A DNA stretch of 64,000 nt from NCBI GenBank assembly GCA_958510875.1, contig OY294067.1, positions 143,259,546 to 143,323,545 of the forward strand, written 5' to 3'. Source of the DNA: Endomychus coccineus. Lineage: Eukaryota; Arthropoda; Insecta; Coleoptera; Endomychidae. Both the position numbers and the translations under genes were made by a program. Under the pieces are notes generated by a model. It was not told the DNA's origin. It saw nothing but the letters and a program-made list of their open reading frames with translations, and did not search any database. Shown piece by piece: positions 36,242 to 46,441 of this stretch (positions within the stretch are counted from its first letter, which is position 1; each line of letters begins with the position of its first letter).

Positions 36242-37133
36242 TGAGGTGTGGCAATTAAGTTCCGAGACTGATTTTTTAAAATTAAAATCAGCTTAGCGAG
36301 AAGAATGTAAAGGGCGTGGTTTTGATCTGTATTTATCCCTTGACCTTGGGTGAAATTTTCAATTGACCATAATAAACAGTCTTGTTGTAATCGTGAAATA
36401 ACAAACGTGAAAAAATTACACTCGCCGAAAAAATGTTAAATATAAAAATTGAACAAAAAAGTTTTTGTTAAAACTCGGCAAGTCCGCGACGGAAATCTAT
36501 GAAAATTTGCAGACGGTTTATGGAGATCATTGCCTATCCCGTGTCAGAGTTTCTGAGAGGTACAAACGTTTTCAGGAGGGTAGGGAGAATGTTGAAGCGC
36601 CACGGGCGGCCTGTGACTCGAAAAAGTGACTTGAACGTTCGAAAAGTAACCGAGATTGTTCGAAAAGACCGTCGATTGAGTATAAGGGCCATTGCGAAGG
36701 CTCCGAAAAGATTCGCAAAAAGAGGACCGAAATATGGAAAGAGAACTCCTGGATTTTCCATCAAGACAATGCGCCGGCTCACAACGCGTACTCTGTCAAG
36801 GATTATTTGGCGAAAAACCAGGTCACAGTCATGGAGCACCCACCATATTTGCCGGATTTAGCACCCTGCGACTCTCACCTGTTCTCAAAAATCAAATCCT
36901 GCTTGAAAGGATCCCGCCATGAGTCATTAGAAGACGTAAACAAAATCGGCGCAGCCACTCAATAATCTGTCGGAAGATGACCTGCAGCACTACTTCGCAC
37001 AGAGGAAAATTCGCATGAAGCGGTGTAGGGATGCGGAAGGAGAGTATATTGAAGGAGGAAAATAAAAAATTGTACAAAATTTGAAAATAAAGATGTTATA
37101 GCAATAGTCTCGGAACTTAAGTGCCACACCTCG
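36242..37133 (+). mobile_element. Mariner element, internally deleted, nested in the BEL/Pao element
   Basis: TIRs of about 28 bp: TGAGGTGTGGCAATTAAG at the left end and its near-complement CTTAAGTGCCACACCTCG at the right. The element is flanked by TA at 36240-36241 and 37134-37135, the expected mariner target duplication. At 892 bp it is shorter than a full mariner of about 1.3 kb. It inserted between RT and RNase H of the BEL/Pao copy, so it is younger than that insertion. Confidence 0.92.
36430..36985 (+). pseudogene. Mariner transposase with central deletion and frameshifts
   Basis: N-terminal helix-turn-helix text is readable in two frames (KLGKSATEIYENLQTVYGD, then RPVTRKSDLNVRKVTEIV and RLSIRAIAKA). 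A deletion then joins directly to the C-terminal catalytic part. There HQDNAPAH and PDLAPCD give the second and third catalytic Asp, separated by 34 residues, the mariner D34D signature. The first catalytic Asp lies in the deleted part. This copy cannot move by itself. Confidence 0.88.
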
Positions 37134-37139
37134 TATATC

Positions 37140-37330
37140 TGATTTAAAATTCCATGACAGTACTGCACAATGAATGGGAAGAATAGTATCATTCAGCTTC
37201 ACATATTTGGCGATGCATCTGAGGAAGCATGGACAAGAAAAGGTTCTCAACAATTCACGTAAGAAATTTTGGATTCTACGTATGAGACAAGCTCTCCGAA
37301 GTTGTTGAGCTAATTGCCGGAATTGAAGAA
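37140..37330 (+). pseudogene. BEL/Pao RNase H remnant
   Basis: The fragment IQLHIFGDASEEAW matches the RNase H entry block of BEL/Pao Pol ('xELHxFxDASxxAY'). The rest of the domain is missing or out of frame. It continues the RT that was separated by the mariner. Confidence 0.7.
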
Positions 37331-37341
37331 ATCGTGAGTCA

Positions 37342-38280
37342 TTGCCGAAGATTTCTTTAATGGGACAGCTTCCGACTTATCGTTTAGAATCGATTATTAG
37401 ACCTTTTGTGGAAACTGGCGTAGACTATTTTGGACCAGTCGAGATAACAGTTAAGAGGAGCCATGTTAAAAGATGGAGAGTGATATTCACCTGTATGATA
37501 ACCAGGGCAATCCATTCGGAAATCGCCAACGATTTGAGCACCGACGGTTTTATTCATATTTTTCGACAATTTGGATGTAGGCGAGGATTTCCGGAAGAAG
37601 TTCATAATGATGATGGAACTTGTTTCAATGGAGCTGAACGAGAACTATCAGAAAATCTCGAGAAGCTGAGTCAATCTGATATAATGCAGTTTTGGTCTTT
37701 GAAATCGATAAAATGGTTTTGGAATGCTGCCTACGCACCGATTATGGGAGGTTCCTGAGAAAGACTAATTCACTCTATCAAGAAAAACATCAGAGAAGTA
37801 TTGGAAACCAAATATCTACAAGAGCATGTTCTGAGGACAGTTTTTACTGAAGTGGGGAATATTCTCAATTCAAGACCATTGGCTCATATATCAGTAGACT
37901 CTGATGACCAAGAAGCCTTGACACCAAATCATTTCCTCATCAGATAATCGTGTAATTCTTTCCCATGTACAAAAGTTGATGTTAAAAGTATCGATCTTCT
38001 TTCAAAATGGAAATCCGCAAAGAAAATTGTTGACTTATTCTGGCTTAGGTGGACTAAGGAATATTTGCCATTTCCAGTCAATCGCAGTGAGTGGCACAAG
38101 GATCAAAGGGTGTCAAAATTGGAGATATTGTTTTGATCGTCGACTCAAATGTGCCTAGGAATGTTTGGATGAAATGGAGAATAAAACAACTTTATCCAGC
38201 AAAAGATGGGGAATCAGAGTAGTAGATGTCATCACGGCGAATGGAAATCAACTACGACGACCTGTTTCCAGAGGAGAAAA
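37342..38280 (+). pseudogene. BEL/Pao integrase
   Basis: A first frame covers the catalytic core: DYFGPVEI (first Asp region) and FTCMITRAIHSEIANDLSTD. Next is HNDDGTCFNGA, where the usual 'SDNGTNF' carries the second Asp, then APIMGGS followed by a stop. After the stop, ERLIHSIKKNIREVL holds the catalytic Glu region, and NILNSRPL continues. The end of the protein is seen near 38165-38280, giving VVDVITANGNQLRRPVSR in a shifted frame. It would insert the cDNA into chromosomes; this copy is broken. Confidence 0.87.
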
Positions 38281-38327
38281 AAGACTAGAAGACTTTCAGA
38301 GTAATTGTTTATGGAGAACAATTACTG

Positions 38328-38338
38328 AGGGGAAGATA
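38328..38338 (+). promoter_or_regulatory. Polypurine tract of the BEL/Pao element
   Basis: The purine run GAGGGGAAGATA abuts the 3' LTR start, the usual place for priming plus-strand DNA synthesis. Confidence 0.6.
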
Positions 38339-38464
38339 TGTTACAGATATATTTTAATAATTGACTGACTTATTCAATTTTTGTTACTTGTATTATAATT
38401 TAGTTGTCTATGAAAATATAATAATTTTGAATGTTGATATTGACAATAAAGAAGAGTGTTTGCT
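38339..38464 (+). repeat. BEL/Pao 3' LTR
   Basis: Starts TGTTACAGATATATTTT just after the polypurine tract. It matches the left LTR closely up to 38460. Its true right end is uncertain. Confidence 0.72.
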
Positions 38465-39652
38465 TATGCTTTAACAGCTGACATTAAATAGATATATAGG
38501 TATATCTGAGTGGGTGAGCAGCCCAGAAGATTTCAAAAATTGTATGGATACTCAATTGGGAGAAAAAGATTCCCTAGTTTCAGATCAATACCGTCGCTAT
38601 TGGATTATCCTTGGTAGTTGACGAACGACAAAATTTTCCCTTGGCGGATAGGATCGTTCCGAAAGACATGAACCTGAATGACATCCGTCTGTCTGTCTGT
38701 ATCTCGAATTGCTTGTCTACATTATAACTCAAGACCGGAAGGTCAGTTACGAACTTTTTTCAAGGGAAATCGTGTACAAAACACCCCTTTCTGAAAAGTT
38801 GGAAATTCAAAAATTGTAGCTCCCATTTTCAAACTTTCACCGTACATTTCAGTTAATTTAAAACAGCTTTCACCCAAATTTCAACAAAATCGTCTAAACA
38901 ATAACAATAACAAAAACAATTACTGGAGTAAACTTGAATTTACACCGTCTCCATTTTATAAATGCTTATAACAAACGGAGAAGAACCAAAGGTATGGTCT
39001 AGAGGCAAGGATGCTCGATTCCCACTCAGTACAGTAATTTGATTCTCAGGAATGGAAAATTCATTTTTGTAATAAAATTTTCATGAGAACATTATTGATT
39101 CGAATATTATTAAGTTATGTAAAGATAATCAAATGTATAATTTATTTCAATATCTTCACACAAATCCGGAGAATATCTTTTAGAATGTGAAACAATTATG
39201 TAAAAATCAGTAATCAAATCAAATGATTTGGGGAGAGTAACTTTGCCACACACACTATTTTATTGCTCGAACGGCACCACTAATTTATGTATGTCGTGTC
39301 TATAATGGAACAATATGTGAAATTATATACCATCAATTGAAATGAATTGATCAATGATCATAACATTTATTAAGTGATTCTACAGAATGATTCGACCAAA
39401 TATAACTGTCGTAGAATAATTCACAGGTGTCGTTCAAGCTAACATTCCATTAGTGAGAATCGAACTTTCATACTTAGTTGTTTCATTCCAGTTTAGAATG
39501 GATTTTCATCATGTAATGGCTGAATCTATTTATTATTGTACTTCACCGAACCTTACCGGTGCCAATCACTATCCTGAACTAAATGATCAAAACAGATTAG
39601 AACATCTGGTGCGCGTTAATTAACGCAAAATTTTTCGATTTCGTAACTATAT
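38465..39652. other. Gene-free stretch with a repeat-like tract
   Basis: A CCGTCTGTCTGTCTGTATC tract (about 38685-38705) followed by 'ATAACTCAAGACCGGAAGGTC' wording resembles common insect interspersed repeats. A copy of the 19530 repeat lies at about 39175-39266. No coding sequence. Confidence 0.45.
39175..39266. repeat. Dispersed repeat, copy 2
   Basis: Matches 19530-19625 in the same orientation ('GAATGTGAAACAATTA', 'GAGTAACTTTGCC'). Confidence 0.65.
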
Positions 39653-40780
39653 ACAGGGTGTCCCAGGTTTTAGTAGAAGAACTTCAACAGTCGATGAAGA
39701 ATTTGTTTTGAGGAAAAAGTTCCAATTAACATATATGCACAGACGATTAGTTTTTGAGATGCAGGGTGTTGAATTTTATAGAAAATTTCTTAATTTTATG
39801 GGTATCCACGAAAATAATGAAGACGTCTTAATGGAATTTGGTACCGTGGATGCGTGGATAGGTTACCACATTTGCACATAATTTGAGACCGGTGTTATTC
39901 CCAGTGGCGTAGATATAGGTATTTATCAACAATAAATTGACCCGAAAAGTGTTATCACCCTGTGAAGGTTACCTTTCAGCAACAATTTTCAATGCAGACC
40001 ACCATGAAAATCGAGTGGAAATTGAAAAAAGAGGAACCTTAGATTAGCATCCTGGAGTGACAAAAATAGAATAAGCTGTCTTTCCTAATCTCTACATCGA
40101 TACATTACAAAGGAAGGCCGGATAACAAATTTTTATTTCCAAAAATGTTCAAATCAGATAACTACAATGTACTTTAATTCATAGTAAGTCCACCAACAAG
40201 AGTTAACAAGACACCATTCTTTAAATGTTGTGTAATAATTTTGAAGAAATTGTTCAAAATGATTCCCATTTTCTCGTATACATAGTTCACAACGTCGTAC
40301 GATAGATCTTCCAACTTCAACGAAAACCTTTTTCCAATTTTCATCCGATTTTCATGGTGGTGGTAATTATTAATCATGAAAATCAAATTTGTCGTGAAAT
40401 GGTGCTAGGTACAAAGAAATATCAAGAGACCTCATTTGTTTTGATTTGAATTCTGCATCGAAATTTGTTACTAGAAGGTAACCTTTACAATGTGATAACA
40501 CTTTTCGCGTCAATTTATTGTTATTAAATACCTATATCTAAGCCACTGGGTGTAATACCGGTCTCAAATTATTCAGAAATGTGGTAACCTATCTACGCAT
40601 CCACGGTACCAAATTTCATTGAGACGTCTTGATTATCTTCGGAGATACACACGAAATTAGGAAATGTTTTATTAAATTCAACACCCGCTGTATCTCAAAA
40701 ATTAGGTGTCTGTGCATATATGTTGATGAGAACTTTTTTTCTCAAAATCTAATTTTCTATCGAGTACGCCCATCCCGTTT
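39653..40780. mobile_element. Non-autonomous DNA element with inverted repeats of about 370 bp
   Basis: The left arm (39653 to about 40030) starts ACAGGGTGTCCCAGG. The right arm (about 40425-40780) is its diverged reverse complement; both carry 'ACATATATGCACAGAC' and 'GGTACC' blocks. The centre of about 400 bp holds a 70-residue minus ORF (40174-40386; core KRFSLKLEDLSYDVVNYVYE) that I do not recognise and that could be a transposase tail. I could not confirm a target duplication. Confidence 0.75.
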
Positions 40781-40974
40781 GTAGCCGAAATCGAATCAAT
40801 TTTGAATTCTTGCTGATCTAGGCGGGCGACGTTTTGAGTTTCACGTCAGGTTGTTAGATGGATGTTTTCTGTGTGATGATGAGGAGACAATAATATGCTG
40901 TAAGGCTTACGTGTGAGGTTCCCGGTTAGAAGAGATATTAACTAGTCTGTTTTAACGGTTTAATTGCAGAACTA

Positions 40975-41272
40975 TCATCATCATCAAAAAAGAGGGTGGG
41001 AGGCTAAGCTCCCTGATGCACTTAGGCCACTTAGTTGGGCCCATTGTGCGCCCCGTAGTCAGAAGCCTATTCTATTCAAGCAGGTTTGTGGCCCGCCAGA
41101 AACCCAGGATATTGCCAGTGTCGACTTTCATAAGTTCTTCCAGGAGCAGCTCTAATTCTCCGAAGTGTCGGTGCCTGAAGGATGCCAACACTAGGCATTC
41201 CAGCAAGATGTGAGAGGCAGTTTCTTCCACCTCTCTGCATTTCCTACATATAAGGTCATCTGCGATGCCCAT
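40975..41272 (-). pseudogene. LINE ORF2 C-terminal zinc-knuckle region and 3' end
   Basis: The minus-strand ORF (41272 to 41072) reads CRKCREVEETASHILLECL. This is the CxxCxxxxETxxHxxxxC knuckle at the end of ORF2 in several insect non-LTR clades (R1/Jockey/I-type with RNase H). Downstream on the same strand the sequence ends in a short (ATG)n run at about 40978-40966, as seen at some LINE 3' ends. Upstream parts are absent, so it is a 5'-truncated copy. Confidence 0.8.
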
Positions 41273-41399
41273 AGTGTGGAGATGTTTGCTAAGACGGCAG
41301 TTGCAAAACTAGCTCATGATGATATATCTCAGGGTCTATCGTGATGAAACATGCCCTCCGATTCCCGATTGACAGTTGCGCCCGTGGCGCCAACAGTTT

Positions 41400-42063
41400 C
41401 ACTTATGAAATATGAAAAACAACCTCAATCAAGAGTCTCCGGCATAAAGATGGTATTAGATAGATGCTGTTAAACAGACAAAATAAAAGAAATAGCTCAA
41501 CTGAACAAAAAATTGTTTTATTCACCAAATGAATAATTAATATCAAATTGAATAAAATTTCAGGTTGACATGAACAATGAACAATGTGTGAATAAGAAAT
41601 TCAGATTTAGATAAATTGATAATTGAATTTCAAAAATCTGTGAGGATCAGCAGAACAGATGACTCTGGAAGTTTAATTGATTCTGCAAAACATGTTATCC
41701 TCCTTTGAATTTGTTGTAGGCTGTGGACTGCATACTACTACTCGGTCCGGTAATTTTGTGCCCAAGTAGGAGAAAAATGGGAAAAAAGTTTCAGCCTATT
41801 AACCTTGAAAGTAATACAGAACGGATCAGAAATGACCCAAATGCAAAGTGAGAGGAACACACACAGCAAGACAACAAATTAACGTCGTCACTGTATGCGT
41901 TACCTTCAACAAATTCAATCAAAAAGAGTCAATCATAACGAATTACAAGAAGATATTGATTCTAATCAAAAATTACAACAACTGGAGTTCGATACAAAGA
42001 ATCGAATCCCCACTTGTTGCGGAAAATACTCTATCAATTTGCTATGGTCAAATTAGTTACAGT
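41400..42063. other. Gene-free stretch
   Basis: A short text shared with about 27660 lies at its start. An 80-residue ORF (41848-42090 +) has no known motif and runs into the tandem duplication. Confidence 0.4.
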
Positions 42064-43058
42064 CTGATAATCGAAGAATTGAATAGATAATTTGAATTCA
42101 GATAATAATAATTCACCATTACGAAATAGAAAATTTAACTTCAGAAAAAAATATTGCACAATTACGAAATAGATACTCTAACTGCAGAAAATAACACTTT
42201 ACAATTAAGAAATAGATGATTCAAATCCAGATAACAGATTCATGAATTGATTACAACAATAGAGACTTCAACAAATGGAATTTTAAAAACAGTAGAACAA
42301 CAAAATTGATTCATAAAGTATTTAGACAACAATATAATCAAACTACGATTGAACAGATTAATAATTCAATTATTAATCAGGTACAAATGCGTTGTTAACT
42401 TGAAAAACACTAATCCAAGATCGAATAATAATCATTATTAGGTAATTGGAAATCAGATATTATCAAGTATTATAATTTACAAATCAGATATTTCAAAGAA
42501 GTCAAATGGAACAAACGATATTCGAAAAAGAAAGGAAAATGAATGTTAAGAAAAATTACTACTGATAATCGAAGAATTGAATAGATAATTTGAATTCAGA
42601 TAATAATAATTCACCATTACGAAATAGAAAATTTAACTTCAGAGAAAAATATTGCACAATTACGAAATAGATACTCTAACTGCAGAAAATAACACTTTAC
42701 GATTATGAAATAGATGATTCAAATTCAGATAACAGATTCATGAATTGATTACAACAATAGAGATTTCAACAAATGGAATTTTAAAAACAGTAGAACAACA
42801 AAATTGATTCAAAAAGTATTTAGACAACAATATAATCAAACTACAATTGAACAGATCAATAATTCAATTATTAATCAGGTACAAATGCGTTGTTAACTTG
42901 AAAAACACTAATCCAAGATCAAATAATAATCATTATTAGGTAATTGGAAATCAGATATTATCAAGTATTATAATTTACAAATCAGATATTTCAAAGAAGT
43001 CAAATGGAACAAACGATATTCGAAAAAGGAAGGAAAATGAATGTTAAGAAAAATTACT
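42064..43058. repeat. Tandem duplication, two copies of about 498 bp, with internal 43 bp repeats
   Basis: Copies at 42064-42561 and 42562 to about 43058 are nearly identical. Within each, three diverged 43 bp blocks start 'TTACGAAATAGA'. Translated with frame changes they give leucine-, asparagine- and glutamate-rich text (LTAENNTLQLRN), suggestive of a decayed coiled-coil coding repeat. The block ends in the 89-residue ORF at 43041-43310 +, which is unrecognised. Confidence 0.8.
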
Positions 43059-43593
43059 CGTTTAATCAAGAATCTGGACCTCAATCCTATAAAATGTAAA
43101 AAGGATCTAACAAATTTACGATTGCAACCTGATAAGGAAAAACCTTACTTATTCTTTGACTCACAATTATCGGGATCGATGCCAAGACCCACTAGTCACT
43201 ATGAACGTACTTGCTTTCTCAACCTGCATGTTTGGTTACTAAAAATGATCTCAACCTTCCTCGACCAAGAGGAGCACAATTTACAGGTTGGAAAAAAAGT
43301 TACAAAATAACGAATCTGGTTCGATATCTGATTAAAGTCGAATCAATATGGATAGAATGGAACTAAAATATAAAGTTAAATTAGAAACAAGATGATGATG
43401 AAAAATGAGATAAAATGAGTGATTGGGGTGAGACTATCCGCAGGCATGTCGTCCATTAAAAGAAAATTTTAAGAATATCCAGTCAATCGACAACTGTTCA
43501 TCAAACCGAATTGTAACAATTTTCAAACAACTATAAAGTTGTTGATGACTGGATTTTTGGGCGATGAGAAAAATGCGCAGAATGGAATAAAAT
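43059..43593. other. Spacer before the Polinton-like element
   Basis: It contains the 89-residue ORF (43041-43310 +) without known motif. The last six bases (TAAAAT, 43588-43593) are the candidate target site duplication of the element that follows. Confidence 0.5.
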
Positions 43594-44870
43594 AGTAGAT
43601 ACAGTGAACTACTTTTGGGACAGGATATCCGGTCTAGCATCTGGTCTGTGCTGTCGATTGGCATCCGGTGTTTGTAATTAGTGTTATCGGGTAGATTGCG
43701 TTATCAGTGATTGCGAGTTTGGTTGTTTGAATGTATACACAGAGTGTTTGTAAAGAGTGTGTTATGTTGTATATACAGGTTGTTTGTAAGAGAGAGTCAC
43801 GTGGTTTTGAAAGAGGTGTCATGGCGTCTGCCAAGTGGTCCTTGAAGAACGAGGTGTCATGGCGTCTGTCACGTGGTCCTTGAAGAACGAGGTGGCATAG
43901 CGTATGTCACGTGTGTTACAGTTGTATATACAGGTTGTTTGTAAGAGAGGTCCCAGTCACGTGATTTTGAAAGAGATGTCATGGCGGCTATCACGTGGAG
44001 GTGTCATGGCGTCTGTCACGTGATCCTTGAAGAACAAGGCATCATGACGTATGTCACGTGTGTTACAGTTGTATACACAGGTTGTTTGTAAGAGAGGTTC
44101 CAGTCACGTGGTTTCGAAAGAGGTGTCATGGCGGCTATCAACCAGGTGTCATGGCGTCTGTCACGTGGTTCTTGAAGAACGAGGTGTCCTGTCATGGCGG
44201 CTATCACGTGATCCTTCAACGAGGTGTCTGTCACGTTGGTCCTGTCACGTGGGTCTTCAGCGAGGTGTCATGACGGCTATCACATGCCGTAGTCATGGAA
44301 ACCGTAGAGCTATAGGCTACAGAGCTAACCTGAGTCACAATCATAGGAACCATAGAACTATAGGTTATAGAGCTGACCTAAGTCGCAACCATAGAGCATC
44401 ATGGTGGCTGAAAGAGGTGTCATGGCTCCTATCACGTTGGTCTTCAGCGAGGTGTCATGGCGTCTACCACGTGAACTGTCATGACGGATCTGTCATAGCC
44501 TGTGTGTGTGTCATGGCGTACGTGAACTGTCATGGCGGTTCTGTCATTTGCAGCTGTCACGTGCAGAATGTTAATTTCCATATTTTTGATGTGGGGAAAA
44601 TCAATATGATGCATGCAAATTGGGTGGGGAGAACATCAAACTATAGCTTTATGTGTCAAAATACATATTGATTTCGACTGGTAAGTGATGTTTTATTGAA
44701 TTGAAGATCCGGCGATCATAGTTCACTGACGATGATGACGTCACTGTTTCAAACCGATGACAGTAACTGATTCAACTCGGTGACCATAGTTTACGAACGA
44801 TGATGACGTCACCAGCGGCGGTCACTGATTCAATCCGGCGACCATAGCTCACGAACGATGATGACGTCCA
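43594..44870 (+). repeat. Left inverted repeat of the Polinton-like element
   Basis: About 1.28 kb. From the tip inwards: a unique terminal block (43594 to about 43800), an array of 'GAGGTGTCATGGCG...CACGTGG' repeats with many CACGTG palindromes (43796-44560), and a stretch shared with the other end that reads AATTTCCATATTTTTGATGT. Last comes an iteron block (about 44695-44870). The ORF-like reading frames in it (for example 44051-44671) are translations of the repeat and are not genes. Confidence 0.9.
44695..44870 (+). promoter_or_regulatory. Left iterons with TGACGTCA-type cores
   Basis: Three units of about 63 bp, each of the form 'AACGATGATGACGTCACC' preceded by 'CCATAG' text. The TGACGTCA palindrome is perfect or nearly so. 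A related single unit lies at about 45605-45680 and another, as the palindrome ATAGTTTATAAACTAT, at about 46953-46970. Repeated palindromes inside both ends and between genes suggest binding sites for a transcription or replication factor; this is inference. Confidence 0.65.
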
Positions 44871-44979
44871 TCTAACCATAGCTTTATGAGTATCAAAATA
44901 CATAATGATTTAGACTGTATGATATAGATATCTACTAAGTCAGTAAATGTGTCATTATGCATATATCTTTTGAAGAATA

Positions 44980-45204
44980 CACACGTAGACTTTGCCAATT
45001 CGTGAGAAAAGTTCATAATCTAAGAAGAGAATTTTCACGAAGATGAAATAAAAGTTATAAGACTGTCGAGTACATTGAGTGTAAAGAGTGAGAATGAGAG
45101 TGGGGATGTAAAAAAACAAATTTTGTGATTACAACCCCAATATTTGTCTGAAGGATGTCGCAAGCGATGGTGGTGGGGAGTGTAACCGTACCGAATGGAT
45201 TCCG
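44980..45204. other. Spacer inside the left inverted repeat
   Basis: No gene seen. It leads into the plus-strand ORF at 45205. Confidence 0.3.
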
Positions 45205-45540
45205 ATGAATTTTCAAAAAATCAACGATAATCAATTGGAGGTATTCACATCTATCATTCCACAAGACAATCGTACAACCATAAATTATAAGCTCAAACTT
45301 TTATTCTTTGATCGGAGTGAGGGGGATATGACCGAATGGCAAATGATCCAACAATCATCATGTTTACCACATCGTGTACATAAGACGACAACATCATCAT
45401 CTACACTCACATCATCCGCAATAGAAGAAATTCCTAAAATTTTCGCAATTTTGTATGCAATTTTATCTTCTTCATCAGTACTAATGTTGAAAATGTTTGT
45501 TAAATATGTAGAGAAGGCTATTTACCATATAAATAAATGA
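45205..45540 (+). CDS. Small plus-strand ORF with a C-terminal hydrophobic segment
   Basis: 111 residues with a hydrophilic start (MNFQKINDNQLEVFTS), a Ser/Thr-rich middle (TTTSSSTLTSS) and a hydrophobic run near the end (IFAILYAILSSSSVLML) that could be a membrane anchor. It is the only plausible gene on the plus strand of the element, opposing all the others. No family recognised. It may be a small membrane protein, as several dsDNA viruses have, or chance. Confidence 0.35.
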   Translation: MNFQKINDNQLEVFTSIIPQDNRTTINYKLKLLFFDRSEGDMTEWQMIQQSSCLPHRVHKTTTSSSTLTSSAIEEIPKIFAILYAILSSSSVLMLKMFVKYVEKAIYHINK

Positions 45541-45777
45541 TTGTATGGAGATGTAAGTGTTCTAATAAAACAAAAAGAATGCTAACAATAATTCAGATAC
45601 GTGGTGATGACTTCACTGCCTCAAACCGGTGATGGTAACTAATTCAATCCAGTGATCATAGTTAACGAACGATGATGAACACTTGAATAACGAAACATAC
45701 ATATAAACATTAACGCAAGCGCATTTCATAGTTACCTCTGTTTTTCATTTTTGAAATCATAGAAGAACTTAATATTT

Positions 45778-46343
45778 TTACATCAATATATTGAGATTAT
45801 CATTTGCTAGTTCATAAACTTGATATTTGTGACTGATAACGCGTTCTATCATTGACTCGATGTTGATCTCACTAATCAATTGTTCACCCCCCTCTTCTTC
45901 TTTTGCACGAACAAGATTTCCTCTTGCATACCATTTCAAATCGGTATGGAAATTCTGTTTCACCTCATTACCAATATCGATAGCATGAGATATGTTTGAC
46001 CATTGGCGTATTATTTGCATTCCTCGATTTTGTAATTTTCTGTCGGCATCGCGCCAATCATCCTCCTGTCGACGCATTAGGTACCATTCAGGTCTCATAT
46101 CATTCGATGTTCGATATATTCCTAAAAATATATAATATGAATTTTGTTGCAAAAACAAAGTGATAAGTAATGATAATAATAACAATATTTGGTGATAACA
46201 TTCATTTGAATTTGTTGAGATAAGAGTTGAGATCGTTCTTTCGCACGACATTCACGTTCCTCAGCAAGTTTACGTTTCAGTTCCAGCTTTTGTTCTCTCA
46301 AGACCAACAATAAAGATCTCAACTCTTCTACTGATTGTATCAA
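45778..46343 (-). pseudogene. Coiled-coil protein of the element, frame broken
   Basis: The first frame (46343 downward) starts MIQSVEELRSLLLVLREQKL and continues KRKLAEERECRAKERSQL, a strong charged coiled coil. A second frame (46251-45778) continues with RPEWYLMRRQEDDWRDADRK and WYARGNLVRAKEEEGGE. The change of frame lies at about 46120-46200; a TTTTTAG sits at the border, so a small intron is possible, but I could not find a donor that restores the frame. Function unknown. Confidence 0.5.
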
Positions 46344-46441
46344 TGTTGTTCATACAATTTCTCGTACTCACAATATTCCATCATGATAAATTTCATTAAC
46401 GAAAACAATACACGTAACTCTATGACTTTAGGAGTTCGCAT

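Larger units (their letters stand above)
32792..38464 (+). mobile_element. Decayed BEL/Pao LTR retrotransposon, interrupted by a mariner
   Basis: The order gag, protease, RT, RNase H, integrase on the plus strand, between two related terminal repeats (32792-32917 and 38339 to about 38464), identifies a BEL/Pao element. A purine-rich tract (GAGGGGAAGA) directly precedes the right repeat, as expected for the polypurine tract. Many stops and frameshifts show it is dead. A mariner sits at 36242-37133 between RT and RNase H. Part of the RNase H-integrase linker is missing. Confidence 0.9.

Noticed and set aside
44051..44671. 206-residue ORF in the left inverted repeat and similar ORFs at 54000-54890
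   Set aside because: They are translations of the CACGTG repeat array, with residue repeats that follow the DNA repeat, and the array is not preserved as protein between the two ends.
46122..46199. A 78 bp intron with TTTTTAG acceptor in the coiled-coil gene
   Set aside because: Its removal does not change the frame, so it would not join the two open frames. A frameshift or another donor is needed.
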